Below the pieces are notes generated by a model, which made no database searches, was not told the DNA's origin, and saw nothing but the letters and a program-made list of their open reading frames with translations. Shown here one piece after another: positions 1 to 7,514 of a DNA stretch of 64,000 nt (the first letter of the stretch is position 1; each line of letters opens with the position of its first letter). Position numbers and translations under genes: made by a program. This DNA is from Desulfovibrio sp. 86. Its GTDB lineage: Bacteria; Desulfobacterota; Desulfovibrionia; Desulfovibrionales; Desulfovibrionaceae. The stretch lies in assembly GCF_902702915.1 (NCBI RefSeq), contig NZ_LR738849.1, positions 2,487,001 through 2,551,000 of the forward strand, read 5' to 3'.

Positions 1-1
1 C

Positions 2-643
2 AAGGCTTCGCAGGCCCAGATCAACACGGCCCAATTGCGTGTGGACGGCCTCGGGGCACGGTTTCGCCGTTCCCTTGAAGAGCAGGCCGTGGCGCAACGG
101 GCGCTGGTGAACGCCGTCCGGCGCGGGGCCGGACAGACTATGGACGATGACGAGCTTATTTTTGTGGCCCGCTGGGCTGACCGCCGCCTCAAGCAGGACC
201 CGCAGGCCATGGCCTCGGTGCAGACATCGGCGGGCATCCTGCGTGATCTTTCCCGGCGTTGCGCACAGGCCGCCACAGGCGCGCCAGTGCAACGCAATGG
301 ATCTTCCGCTTCTCACAACGGTTCGCCCGCGCCGCATAACGGCGCGCCCGCTTCCTACCCAGGGGCAGCGCAGCAACCCGTGTACTCCGGCTCAATGACC
401 GGGCAGGGAGCAGCACCGGGCGCGACGCAGGGGCTGACGCCGCCCGCAGGCAATGGCGCGTTGTCAGCGCCTGCTCCTGCTTCAGTACTGACTCCGACCC
501 CGGCGCAGGTTCCGTCTCAGGGAATGGCCCCGGCTGTTCCCGCCGCGCCAACCGCGCCGCATGCAAGCCCGGCCCTCACGTTGCCAGCAGCGCGCCCGGA
601 GGCCGTTGGTTCTCCGGCTCAGGTGGGCGGGCAGGGACGTTGA
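2..643 (+). CDS. 3' part of an unknown protein with a Pro/Ala-rich tail
   Basis: The reading frame is open from the window edge, so the true start lies upstream and only the last 213 residues are seen. The first 90 or so residues are charged and helical (many Arg, Glu, Gln). The remaining 110 are low-complexity Pro/Ala/Gly/Ser/Thr. No domain is recognised. The stop overlaps the cobU start by four bases (TTGA), so the two genes are translationally coupled, but this alone does not assign a cobalamin role. Function unknown. Confidence 0.6.
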   Translation, partial: KASQAQINTAQLRVDGLGARFRRSLEEQAVAQRALVNAVRRGAGQTMDDDELIFVARWADRRLKQDPQAMASVQTSAGILRDLSRRCAQAATGAPVQRNGSSASHNGSPAPHNGAPASYPGAAQQPVYSGSMTGQGAAPGATQGLTPPAGNGALSAPAPASVLTPTPAQVPSQGMAPAVPAAPTAPHASPALTLPAARPEAVGSPAQVGGQGR

Positions 644-1335
644 GCGCACGTTGCGTCTTTTTTGTGGGTGGCACGCGCAGCGGCAAAAGCGGCATGGCCC
701 AGCGCTGGGCCGAAGCCGTGGCCCCGCAACGGCTGTATCTGGCGACCTGTTGGGCCGAGGACGAGGAAATGGCGCGCCGTGTGGCGCGGCATCAGGATAT
801 GCGCGGCGCTGGCTGGCAATGCCTTGAGGAACCTCTGAATCCCGCCGCCGCCCTTGACCGTCTTTTTGCAGCGGCGACACAAACTGGCGGTGTGCGCGCT
901 TCACAGACGCCATCGGCAGTGGACGGCCCGACAGCGCCGGAAGGACCAGACGGGCCAGACGGGTTGGCAGGGCCGGAAAGGCCAGAAATGTCGGAATGTC
1001 CAGGCGGGACGGAAAGCGCCGCGCCGGGCGTCATTTTGCTGGACTGCGTAAGCCTGTGGATTGCCAATCTTCTTGCCCGCGATCAGGGCGAGGAGGCAAT
1101 TTTGCGTAAGGTATCGGCCCTTGGGGAGCGCCTGGCCGCGCCCCCTGTGCCCGTGGCCGTGGTCAGCGCCGAAACGGGCTTGGGCCTTGTGCCCATGTCG
1201 CCCCTGGGGCGAGCTTTTAATGACGTGCTGGGCCTGGCCAATCAGGAACTGGCCCGGGTCTGTCACCATGTGGTTTTTGTCAGTTGCGGCCTGCCCCTGG
1301 CTCTCAAGGGGGCGCTGCCGGAGGAACTATGTTGA
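640..1335 (+). CDS. cobU: Adenosylcobinamide kinase / adenosylcobinamide-phosphate guanylyltransferase
   Basis: CobU phosphorylates adenosylcobinamide and then attaches GMP to give adenosylcobinamide-GDP in nucleotide-loop assembly of cobalamin. The P-loop GGTRSGKS lies at residues about 10-17, followed by the family pattern LYLATCWAEDEEMARRVARH. The motif ILLDCVSLWIANLL sits in the second half, and ETGLGLVPMSPLGRAF is the typical C-terminal signature. At 231 residues it is about 45 longer than usual. The excess is a Gly/Pro-rich insertion at about residues 88-126 in place of a short loop. Start is TTG at 640, overlapping the preceding stop. Cytosolic. Confidence 0.9.
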   Translation: MSARCVFFVGGTRSGKSGMAQRWAEAVAPQRLYLATCWAEDEEMARRVARHQDMRGAGWQCLEEPLNPAAALDRLFAAATQTGGVRASQTPSAVDGPTAPEGPDGPDGLAGPERPEMSECPGGTESAAPGVILLDCVSLWIANLLARDQGEEAILRKVSALGERLAAPPVPVAVVSAETGLGLVPMSPLGRAFNDVLGLANQELARVCHHVVFVSCGLPLALKGALPEELC

Positions 1336-2021
1336 ACTGCTCGCGCAAATACAGCGGCACAGCCCATAGAAGGGCCATGCCGCTGGTATTGTTGTGTCTT
1401 TTTTTAATGACCCTGTGTTTGGGTTTTGCCGCGCCGTCACTGGCGGCAGGCACGGCCGCCGCCGCGCGGCAGTGCGTCGTGCAGGCTGGCAAAGCCGTGG
1501 AAAGCGCCGATACGGCGGCTTTTGAAAAGCTTGTGGATATGGACGGCATCCTTGCTGCCGCTCTGGATATCTTTGTGCGGCGGGCCAGGCAGCCGCAGGC
1601 AGCGGCCGATCTGCCGCCCATGCTGGCCATACTGTTTTCTCAGGCCGCATCCGGCGAGCAGGGCAGCGCCACGGTGCGCGCCCTTCTGCTCAATGAATCA
1701 CGCGCCTTTATCGTCAACGGCATCAGTTCCGGCGCGTTTGCCGGACGCAAGGTGGAAGGGCGCGCCGCTCAGGGCGTGCTGGCCCCCCTGTTCGCGGACG
1801 CCTCCATTGGCCGCAAGGAAATTCGGCAGGTGGGCGAGGCTCGCGCCAAAAATGGCGACTGGCTGGTGCCCTTTACTGTCTACGATCACGGCAATGGCGA
1901 AAGCTACCGGGTGAACGGAAAAGTGAATTTTGACGGCGGCAGCACCGGGCGGCTGGTTGCTGTTGAAAACCTTGAAGCCCTTATGGGGCAGGTTGCCGAA
2001 GAAAGCCGCAGCGTGCAGTGA
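1329..2021 (+). CDS. Secreted protein of unknown function
   Basis: A 230-residue protein with a hydrophobic N-terminal segment (PLVLLCLFLMTLCLGF) followed by an Ala-rich SLAAG stretch that looks like a signal peptidase I site, so it is probably periplasmic. The mature part begins with a helical region and ends in what looks like a small alpha/beta fold (GDWLVPFTVYDHGNGESYRV). No family is recognised with certainty. The chosen ATG at 1329 overlaps the cobU stop by seven bases. A second ATG at 1377 would give a shorter, more normal signal peptide and may be the true start. Confidence 0.7.
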   Translation: MLNCSRKYSGTAHRRAMPLVLLCLFLMTLCLGFAAPSLAAGTAAAARQCVVQAGKAVESADTAAFEKLVDMDGILAAALDIFVRRARQPQAAADLPPMLAILFSQAASGEQGSATVRALLLNESRAFIVNGISSGAFAGRKVEGRAAQGVLAPLFADASIGRKEIRQVGEARAKNGDWLVPFTVYDHGNGESYRVNGKVNFDGGSTGRLVAVENLEALMGQVAEESRSVQ

Positions 2022-2088
2022 GGCGTGAGCAGTTCAGCGGAGATGGCTTTAACGATTTTCTGCAAAAACAGACCAGCCCGAGGCTTGG

Positions 2089-2526
2089 ATGCGTATATCT
2101 GTTGATAATCGCCACAGAATAGTACTGTTGCTCTTTGTTATCCTTGACCATCTGGTATGGCTGTATGCCGGGCATTGGGAACAGGCATCTTTTGCTTATG
2201 TGGTCATGACGGAATGTATACGCATTTTTGTGGGTATGGCCCTTGTGGCAAGTTTTTTTGATAAAAAGATTCTGGAGCCTAGTGTCAATATCGTACTGGC
2301 ATATTGTGTGATCATGATGCTGCTCAATATTTTTGGAAGTACGGATAAAGTGAGACCTTCCGATGTGCCCGGTACTATGGACAATATTTTTTGGTTCAAA
2401 AAAGACCGCCTTGTTTCTATTGATCACGGATTTTTGGCTGTAGTTTTTTATTTATATTTTATATTGAGTACATATTTTTTCTCTGGAAAATATATTGACC
2501 CAGAAATTATTGTAAAAAATAAATAA
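2089..2526 (+). CDS. Small membrane protein, first tandem copy
   Basis: A 145-residue protein with four likely membrane segments (roughly residues 10-27, 36-60, 64-83 and 113-132). It is clearly AT-richer than the surrounding genes, which suggests transfer. It is about 75% identical to the next gene (2706), and the similarity extends into the 40 bases before the start codon, so the pair arose by tandem duplication. No family recognised. It lies just beyond the 3' end of the virus-like operon on the opposite strand. An immunity or membrane-protection role is possible but speculative. Confidence 0.75.
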   Translation: MRISVDNRHRIVLLLFVILDHLVWLYAGHWEQASFAYVVMTECIRIFVGMALVASFFDKKILEPSVNIVLAYCVIMMLLNIFGSTDKVRPSDVPGTMDNIFWFKKDRLVSIDHGFLAVVFYLYFILSTYFFSGKYIDPEIIVKNK

Positions 2527-2705
2527 ATCCTGTAAAAATGTTATTTATTCTTTCTATAGGTATATGTTAAAGATGTAGTTATTGTTATTGGGATGCTCAT
2601 GGGCGGTGCATCTGTGGTAGAATGTGCATTTGTTGAGTTCTAATGCGTTCCGCCAAATGGTTTTGACGATTTTTTGTAAAGACAGGCCGCCTGAGGTTAT
2701 TGACT

Positions 2706-3146
2706 ATGCGTATATCTGTTGATAATCGCCACAGAATCGTACTACTTGCCTTTATTATTGTTGACCACTTTATATGGCTGTACGGCGGGCATTGGGAACA
2801 GGCATCTTTTGCTTATGTGGTCATGACGGAATGTATACGAATTTTTGTGGGCATTGCCCTTGTGGTAAGCTTTTTTTACAAGAAAATTTTGGAGATAGCT
2901 GTTAACTTTATATTGTCATATTGCGCAATTATGATGTTGCTCAATTTTATTGGTGGTACGGATAAAACGAATTTTTCCGAAGTGCCCGGCTCGGTGGACA
3001 ATGTTTTTTGGTTCAAAAAAGACCGCCTTGTTCCTATTGATCACGGATTTCTTGCGGCAGTAGTTTATTTATACTTTATATTAAGTGCATATTTCTTTTC
3101 TGGAAAGTATTTTAATAAAAACACTATGATAAAAACCAAGCCATAG
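2706..3146 (+). CDS. Small membrane protein, second tandem copy
   Basis: A 146-residue paralogue of the 2089 gene. The first 45 residues and the central WFKKDRLV-IDHGF block are almost unchanged, whereas the third membrane segment has diverged. ATG at 2706 is chosen because it aligns with the start of the first copy; a TTG six bases earlier is also possible. Four membrane segments, AT-rich. Its stop codon lies inside the bidirectional terminator at 3131-3173, which separates it from the convergent viral operon. Confidence 0.75.
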   Translation: MRISVDNRHRIVLLAFIIVDHFIWLYGGHWEQASFAYVVMTECIRIFVGIALVVSFFYKKILEIAVNFILSYCAIMMLLNFIGGTDKTNFSEVPGSVDNVFWFKKDRLVPIDHGFLAAVVYLYFILSAYFFSGKYFNKNTMIKTKP

Positions 3147-3173
3147 CTGGGTTACCGCTATGGCTTGGTTTTT
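3131..3173. terminator. Bidirectional intrinsic terminator
   Basis: A perfect 17-base inverted repeat (arms AAAAACCAAGCCATAGC and its complement) around a 9-base loop, with A-runs on one side and T-runs on the other. It sits between convergent genes and contains the stop codon of the second membrane protein. It can end both the plus-strand pair and the minus-strand late operon. Confidence 0.9.
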
Positions 3174-3195
3174 ATGTTCAATCATATTATCTTAT

Positions 3196-3540
3196 TTATC
3201 TACTCTTTTTGCCATTGGTGGTTGCTTCTTTGAGTAATTCAACACCGTATTTTATTGTGGCTAGCTGCGGATCAAAAAGATTTCTAAAGCCACTTGATAA
3301 TGGCTCCGCTCCAGATTTCACAAGTCCCTGTAGCAGCTTAATGTTTTTTGTTTTTTCTGGATGTCCATACGGGTAAGACCACCACGGGCGCAAAGCATCA
3401 AGTATCCCGCCGGAGCCGCCGCCAGCGTCCGTAGCCGTGTTCCGGGCGGCCTCAGCAACCAGCGTTCCCCTGGCAAAAGCCTCTGACGCGCGCCAGCCGT
3501 CTGTTCCTGCAAAAAATCCACCACCACGTCCACCACCCAT
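3196..3540 (-). CDS. Last gene of the virus-like operon, unknown
   Basis: A 114-residue protein that starts with a Gly-rich leader (MGGGRGGGFFAGT). The middle contains LRPWWSYPYG and the C-terminus is helical and lysine-rich. No family recognised. Its start overlaps the stop of the 70-residue gene upstream. It occupies the place where podoviruses carry large internal ejection proteins, which are missing here, so it may be a replacement or a remnant. The Gly-rich start recalls the unlinked protein at 36696, but overall similarity is not evident. Confidence 0.6.
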   Translation of the reverse strand: MGGGRGGGFFAGTDGWRASEAFARGTLVAEAARNTATDAGGGSGGILDALRPWWSYPYGHPEKTKNIKLLQGLVKSGAEPLSSGFRNLFDPQLATIKYGVELLKEATTNGKKSR

Positions 3541-3752
3541 TACGCGGCCTCCTTGCGAGCAGAAAATGCGTAGTATGGTATTTCAATCAATTCTGGCCCG
3601 TTATTACGGTAAGGCCCAAAAATATCGTCCGGCATCCGGCTGTAGTTGACGATGGTTTGCGGCTGGAGCCTTTCAATCATAAGGGCCAGACCCAGTTTGA
3701 AATATTCTCTGTCCAGTTTGTTGCGCAGCAGGCCATTGGTGCTGACGGCCAC
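3540..3752 (-). CDS. Small protein at the end of the late operon
   Basis: A 70-residue protein with a helical N-terminal half (LDREYFKLGLALMIERL) and a Pro/Tyr-rich C-terminal half. No signal peptide or membrane segment. No family recognised. It overlaps the next gene and is separated from the gp14-like gene by a dispersed palindromic repeat (3788-3853). It could be a minor virion protein or the stump of a larger one. Confidence 0.55.
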   Translation of the reverse strand: MAVSTNGLLRNKLDREYFKLGLALMIERLQPQTIVNYSRMPDDIFGPYRNNGPELIEIPYYAFSARKEAA

Positions 3753-3787
3753 GGTTCCCCCTTTTCAAGAGCCGTAAAACCCGAACA

Positions 3788-3853
3788 AAAATTTTAGGGG
3801 GTGGGGGCGTGGGGGAGGAGACCCTTTTTCAAAAGGGTCCCTCCCCCACAAAA
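3788..3853 (-). repeat. Dispersed G/C-rich palindromic repeat, family A
   Basis: About 65 bases, mainly a long imperfect hairpin: TGGGGGAGGGACCCTTTT, a few-base loop, then its approximate complement, followed by CCCCCACCCCCTAAAA. The same element occurs at 9976, 34938 and 54098. This copy is on the minus strand, inside the late operon between the gp14-like gene and the 70-residue gene. Confidence 0.9.
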
Positions 3854-3876
3854 GCATTTCCTCCCCCCCCACGTGC

Positions 3877-4452
3877 TCAGGGCAACAGCGGACCGCGCGT
3901 GCCAAGGGTGTAGAAGTTGCGGCCCATGCGGGAAGCGCCGTTGAGCAGGGTGGTGGTCAGGCCCAGATAGTCGGTCTGCGCGTGATTGCCGAAATTTTCG
4001 GCGTTCAGGGCGGCCCCTGTGGACTGGTTGCGCAGGTTCCAGGCGCGCACCTGCTGGTTATACGCGGCGGCATTGCCTTGCTGCTCCTGGGCCAGGGCGT
4101 CCAGTTCGCCTTTTTCCGTGGCATCAAGGTTCAGATCCAGCTGGCTTCCCGCGTCAACCTGCGCGCCGGACGTTGACGCCTCCGCTCTTTGCCCGCCGAT
4201 GATGCGGGCGGCCTCCTGCCGTTTTTTTACCGCAGCTTCATACCCGGCCTGTTTTTCCTGCCGGGCGGCATCATCCGCCAGAGTGGCGCTCTGTTCCGCC
4301 TGCTGCGCGCTGCGTTCAGCCAGCTTGGACTGGTATTCAGCCTGCTGGCGGCGGCTTTCAGCCTGCTGGATGGAACTGACCGTGCCCACGGCGGCTCCGG
4401 CCAGAGCCACGGCTGCGCTTATGGCAGCGGCTGTACTGGTTGCAATGGCCAT
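3877..4452 (-). CDS. Podoviral internal virion protein, T7 gp14-like
   Basis: A 191-residue protein with an Ala-rich hydrophobic N-terminus (residues 5-25) followed by a long Gln/Ala/Glu-rich coiled coil (about 28-130), and then EKGELDALAQEQQGNAAAYN. This architecture is that of T7 gp14-type core proteins, which enter the host envelope during ejection. The chosen ATG at 4452 has AAGGAG eight bases upstream and overlaps the stop of the GNAT gene (TGATG). The partner core proteins gp15 and gp16 are not seen downstream. The assignment rests on architecture and position, not on a conserved motif. Confidence 0.65.
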   Translation of the reverse strand: MAIATSTAAAISAAVALAGAAVGTVSSIQQAESRRQQAEYQSKLAERSAQQAEQSATLADDAARQEKQAGYEAAVKKRQEAARIIGGQRAEASTSGAQVDAGSQLDLNLDATEKGELDALAQEQQGNAAAYNQQVRAWNLRNQSTGAALNAENFGNHAQTDYLGLTTTLLNGASRMGRNFYTLGTRGPLLP

Positions 4453-4910
4453 CAGCAAAGCTCCTTGTGCCAGATGGTTTCGGTGTGGTGCGCGCCCAGG
4501 CGGCGGTAGAGGGCGTCACAGGGGCGCGAGGCGGGGGAACTGTACTGCACAAGACCCGCGCCGCGTTGCCGGAGTTCCGCCTCGGCATGGCGCAGCAGGC
4601 CAAGGGCCGTGAAGCCGCCACGCGCCAGCGGGGCCAGATACAGACCGTCCAGAGCCGCCAGCAGCATGCCCTGACGGTGCGGGCAGGGCACAAGGGTAAA
4701 GGCCGCATAGCCTGCCAGAGCGCCATCGGGCGCGCGGGCCGCGCTGACGTGCAGCATGCCCAGGTCTTCAAGGCGGGCGTAGCGTGCCGCGTCCAGGCCA
4801 TAGGCCGCGTTTCCGTGCAGTGGGGCCTCCACTTCGCTCCAGTGCGCGGCGGTGAGGGGCCGGGCCTCGGCCTCCAGTTGGGTGAAGGGTTCGGTGGCAA
4901 ATGCCAGCAT
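4452..4910 (-). CDS. GNAT-fold protein of the virus-like operon
   Basis: A 152-residue protein with the GNAT pattern: a beta strand GYAAFTLVPC, then LLAALDGLYLAPLARGGFTALGLLRHAEAELRQRG (acetyl-CoA loop region), and a late SRPCDALYRRLGAHHTETIWHKEL, typical of the C-terminal strand-helix-strand. Such proteins often sit beside core-protein genes in podoviruses (compare T7 gp13). Substrate unknown. ATG at 4910 is preceded by a strong GGAGAACACC site. A 130-base gap separates it from the nozzle gene upstream. Confidence 0.75.
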   Translation of the reverse strand: MLAFATEPFTQLEAEARPLTAAHWSEVEAPLHGNAAYGLDAARYARLEDLGMLHVSAARAPDGALAGYAAFTLVPCPHRQGMLLAALDGLYLAPLARGGFTALGLLRHAEAELRQRGAGLVQYSSPASRPCDALYRRLGAHHTETIWHKELC

Positions 4911-5042
4911 GGTGTTCTCCTTTGTTGATTCAGGGAGATGCCGTAAACAGGCGGATATGGGCAGATTGATTGTGTGGTTTTTCGATGGCGGAAGGCGTGG
5001 TTTCTGACAACCGCGCAAGTCAGGGGAGGCGTGACGGCTGCT

Positions 5043-7136
5043 TCAGGAAAAGCTCACTTCCAGCACCAGTGAAAGCAGCCGGAGGGGCAGGGGCCTGTCC
5101 TGGATCAGCCAGAGGTTGTCTGAGGCGGCCCAGGCGCCGCCGGGGGCAAAGGACACGTCTCCGGAATAGGGCAATACCGCCAGTCCCCAGTATTCCGGCA
5201 AAAAGGGCAGGTCGTAGAGTTCCTCTCTGCTGGGGCCGTATTTGCCGCCAACGCTGCGATACAGGCGGGCGGTGCACGTGCCGTGGGCGCGCTGGCGGCC
5301 GAGCGTTGTGCCGGATGGGGCCTCCAGTTCTATGGGCAGGGTGGCGAGGGTTGAAACATAGGGCAGGCCCGCCTGCACCACGCTGGCCGCATAGGGCAGT
5401 TTTATGCGGCCCTGGCGCACCACGCAGCCTTCCACCGGGCTGCCGTCCGCCAGAATGGCCAGCTCGCACCCTTCAAGATGATTGAGGCCGTCCAGACTGG
5501 CTTCGGGCTGCTGCGGGCGCAGGGTCAGGCCGCAGTCCACAAAAAAGGCTTCCTCAATGGCTTCGTGATCCTGCCACTGCGGGGCGAGGCGTTCGAGAAA
5601 GATGCGCTTTTGTCCGTTTATCCGGCGTTCCACCACCAGCATGATGGTATCGCCCTTTTCGCCGGAGATGGCGGCCACCGAAAGCACCCGTCCGGCGGTG
5701 ACCTGCCGCGACCAGCCCCAGATGTCGTGCTCCTTCATATAGGTGAAGGCCAGCAGCAGGCCGTCGTCGCGCAGGCACCAGATGGTGGAGCCGGGCGTCT
5801 GCTGATAGGCCCATTGCAAAATGGTGTGTCCTTCAAAAAGGTGCGGGGCCATGATGGATAGGTCGTTGCCCGCGTAGCCGTCTTTTTCCAGCGAATAGAA
5901 GAGGTCGCGCACGCGTGCGCCGTGGCGCTGCACATGCAGGATGGAGTTGCCGATGATTATGGGCGCGAGGCCCGCGCTGCCCCAGTAACTTTGGGCCGTA
6001 ATGCTGATGTTGCCCGGCGTGATGGCCGTGCCGTCGCCCCCGGTGGCCTTGTATTCGCTGCCCGAGGTGCCCAGCAGCAGATCGCCGAAGCTGGCGGCCC
6101 AGGTGACGGCGTCAATGGCCCCGGAGGCAATGAGGTATTCCACGGGGTCATCGTTCTGCAAGGGGCGGGATTTGCGAAAGTTCTCAAAATCGCCCACGCG
6201 CGACATATAGAAGGCCTGCGGATTTTTGGGCGTGGCCGCCAGCACCATGCGCTGCTGGTGAAAGGTCACCACGCCGGGATAATTGCCGTCGGCAAAGGGG
6301 TTCCAGTCTTCTTTCGGGGTGTCGGAGGTATTGGCCTCATAGTTCTGATCGCTGAAGCTGAGGCCAGCGGAAACGCCGATAAAGCCAAAATAGCCCGCCT
6401 CTTCCCTGTAGATATTGTATTCCACCGCGTCCGCAACGGCGGGCCAGGATATGGACGCGCTGTTGCCCTGCACCCAGTCGGACGGATGGCGGCCCGTGGC
6501 GCATTGCCCGGCGGGCGAGGCAAGGGATTCGCGCCCCTTGGCGTCCACGGCCGCCACCTTGTAGCGCAGGGTATAGCTGCCCGCCGTGCCGGAAAATGTC
6601 ACCGAGGGCGTGGACGGCGGCTTGAGGGACGTGTTGAGCGCCACTGCCTCCAGATGCCAGGCGTACGCGGCATGCCCGCCAGTGGAACCTGAACTCCCGG
6701 AGCCAGAGCCCGAGCCAGAGCCGCTGTCCGCATCCCGGCGCACCACCTTGTGCAGGGGGTGATTGCTGTGGGCGAGGTACACGATGTCCCCCACCTGTGC
6801 GTAGGAGATGTCCAGCAGTTCACCGGGGCTGTAGGGCGTAGCGATGGAGGTAATGTCCTCAAGCCCCCGCTCGCTGGCGATGCGCAGGCTGTGGTCGCCC
6901 AGAACCAGCACGAAATTCTGGCTGGCCTGGGCGCTGAAGCTGAAGGGGATAAGCACGGAATACCCGCCAAGGTCAGCCAAAAAGCGGGTGCCGGGCCGGC
7001 GGGCCGCGTCGCCGTGCAGGCCGGGGAGCATGTTTTCCATGCAGGATACGCAGTTGCGGTACCGCGCCAGATCGTAACGCGCTGAAAGGGTGGGCGCTAT
7101 TTCGCCCCCCGTGAAGTTTTGCAGGGCTGTGCGCAT
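5043..7136 (-). CDS. Podoviral tail nozzle / tail tubular protein B-like
   Basis: A 697-residue structural protein. The N-terminus (LQNFTGGEIAPTLSARYDLARYRN, then RPGTRFLADLG) is the hallmark of the gp12-like nozzle family of short-tailed phages. An Ig-like or fibronectin-like insert follows the Gly/Ser linker at about residues 140-155. Later repeats fit a beta-propeller-like body (QQRMVLAATPKNPQAFYMSRVGDFENF). It would form the distal part of the short tail and the DNA exit channel. It lies directly downstream of the fibre chaperone. Confidence 0.85.
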   Translation of the reverse strand: MRTALQNFTGGEIAPTLSARYDLARYRNCVSCMENMLPGLHGDAARRPGTRFLADLGGYSVLIPFSFSAQASQNFVLVLGDHSLRIASERGLEDITSIATPYSPGELLDISYAQVGDIVYLAHSNHPLHKVVRRDADSGSGSGSGSGSSGSTGGHAAYAWHLEAVALNTSLKPPSTPSVTFSGTAGSYTLRYKVAAVDAKGRESLASPAGQCATGRHPSDWVQGNSASISWPAVADAVEYNIYREEAGYFGFIGVSAGLSFSDQNYEANTSDTPKEDWNPFADGNYPGVVTFHQQRMVLAATPKNPQAFYMSRVGDFENFRKSRPLQNDDPVEYLIASGAIDAVTWAASFGDLLLGTSGSEYKATGGDGTAITPGNISITAQSYWGSAGLAPIIIGNSILHVQRHGARVRDLFYSLEKDGYAGNDLSIMAPHLFEGHTILQWAYQQTPGSTIWCLRDDGLLLAFTYMKEHDIWGWSRQVTAGRVLSVAAISGEKGDTIMLVVERRINGQKRIFLERLAPQWQDHEAIEEAFFVDCGLTLRPQQPEASLDGLNHLEGCELAILADGSPVEGCVVRQGRIKLPYAASVVQAGLPYVSTLATLPIELEAPSGTTLGRQRAHGTCTARLYRSVGGKYGPSREELYDLPFLPEYWGLAVLPYSGDVSFAPGGAWAASDNLWLIQDRPLPLRLLSLVLEVSFS

Positions 7137-7148
7137 GGCGTGCTCCGG

Positions 7149-7505
7149 TTATAGTTGCGGAATGGCGGGCCACGGCGTTTCATGCCCGCCTCCGTCAAAA
7201 GGCGCGCCTTCCTGCGCGGGCAGGTCACGCAGCGCCTGACGGTAGGCTTTGACCTTTGCCAGGTTTTCCGAGCTGATGGGATAGTCTGCCAGCAGATACT
7301 TGTCTGTGTCGGCAAGGCGGGCGTCACGCTTTGTGCGCAGCCGCGAGATTCTGGCGGCGGCGCTGTTATATTCTGCAAGGCGCGCCGCTTCGGCTTCGGC
7401 TGCTTCGGCTGCGCGGGCGGCTTCCCATTCTTCGACAGTGATATAGCTAGCAGGCTTCTCGTCCCATATTTCGGGGTTGCCATCTGGCGAGTAAAAAGTA
7501 GTCAT
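7149..7505 (-). CDS. Tail fibre assembly chaperone-like protein
   Basis: A 118-residue protein whose C-terminal block YRQALRDLPAQEG...WP matches the conserved end of tail-fibre assembly and chaperone proteins, preceded by an Ala/Glu-rich helix. The N-terminus (FYSPDGNPEIWDE) is also typical of this group. It is ten bases from the fibre gene, the usual partner for such chaperones, and overlaps no other gene. Proposed role: folding or trimerisation of the fibre. Confidence 0.75.
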   Translation of the reverse strand: MTTFYSPDGNPEIWDEKPASYITVEEWEAARAAEAAEAEAARLAEYNSAAARISRLRTKRDARLADTDKYLLADYPISSENLAKVKAYRQALRDLPAQEGAPFDGGGHETPWPAIPQL

Positions 7506-7514
7506 AGTATCCCC

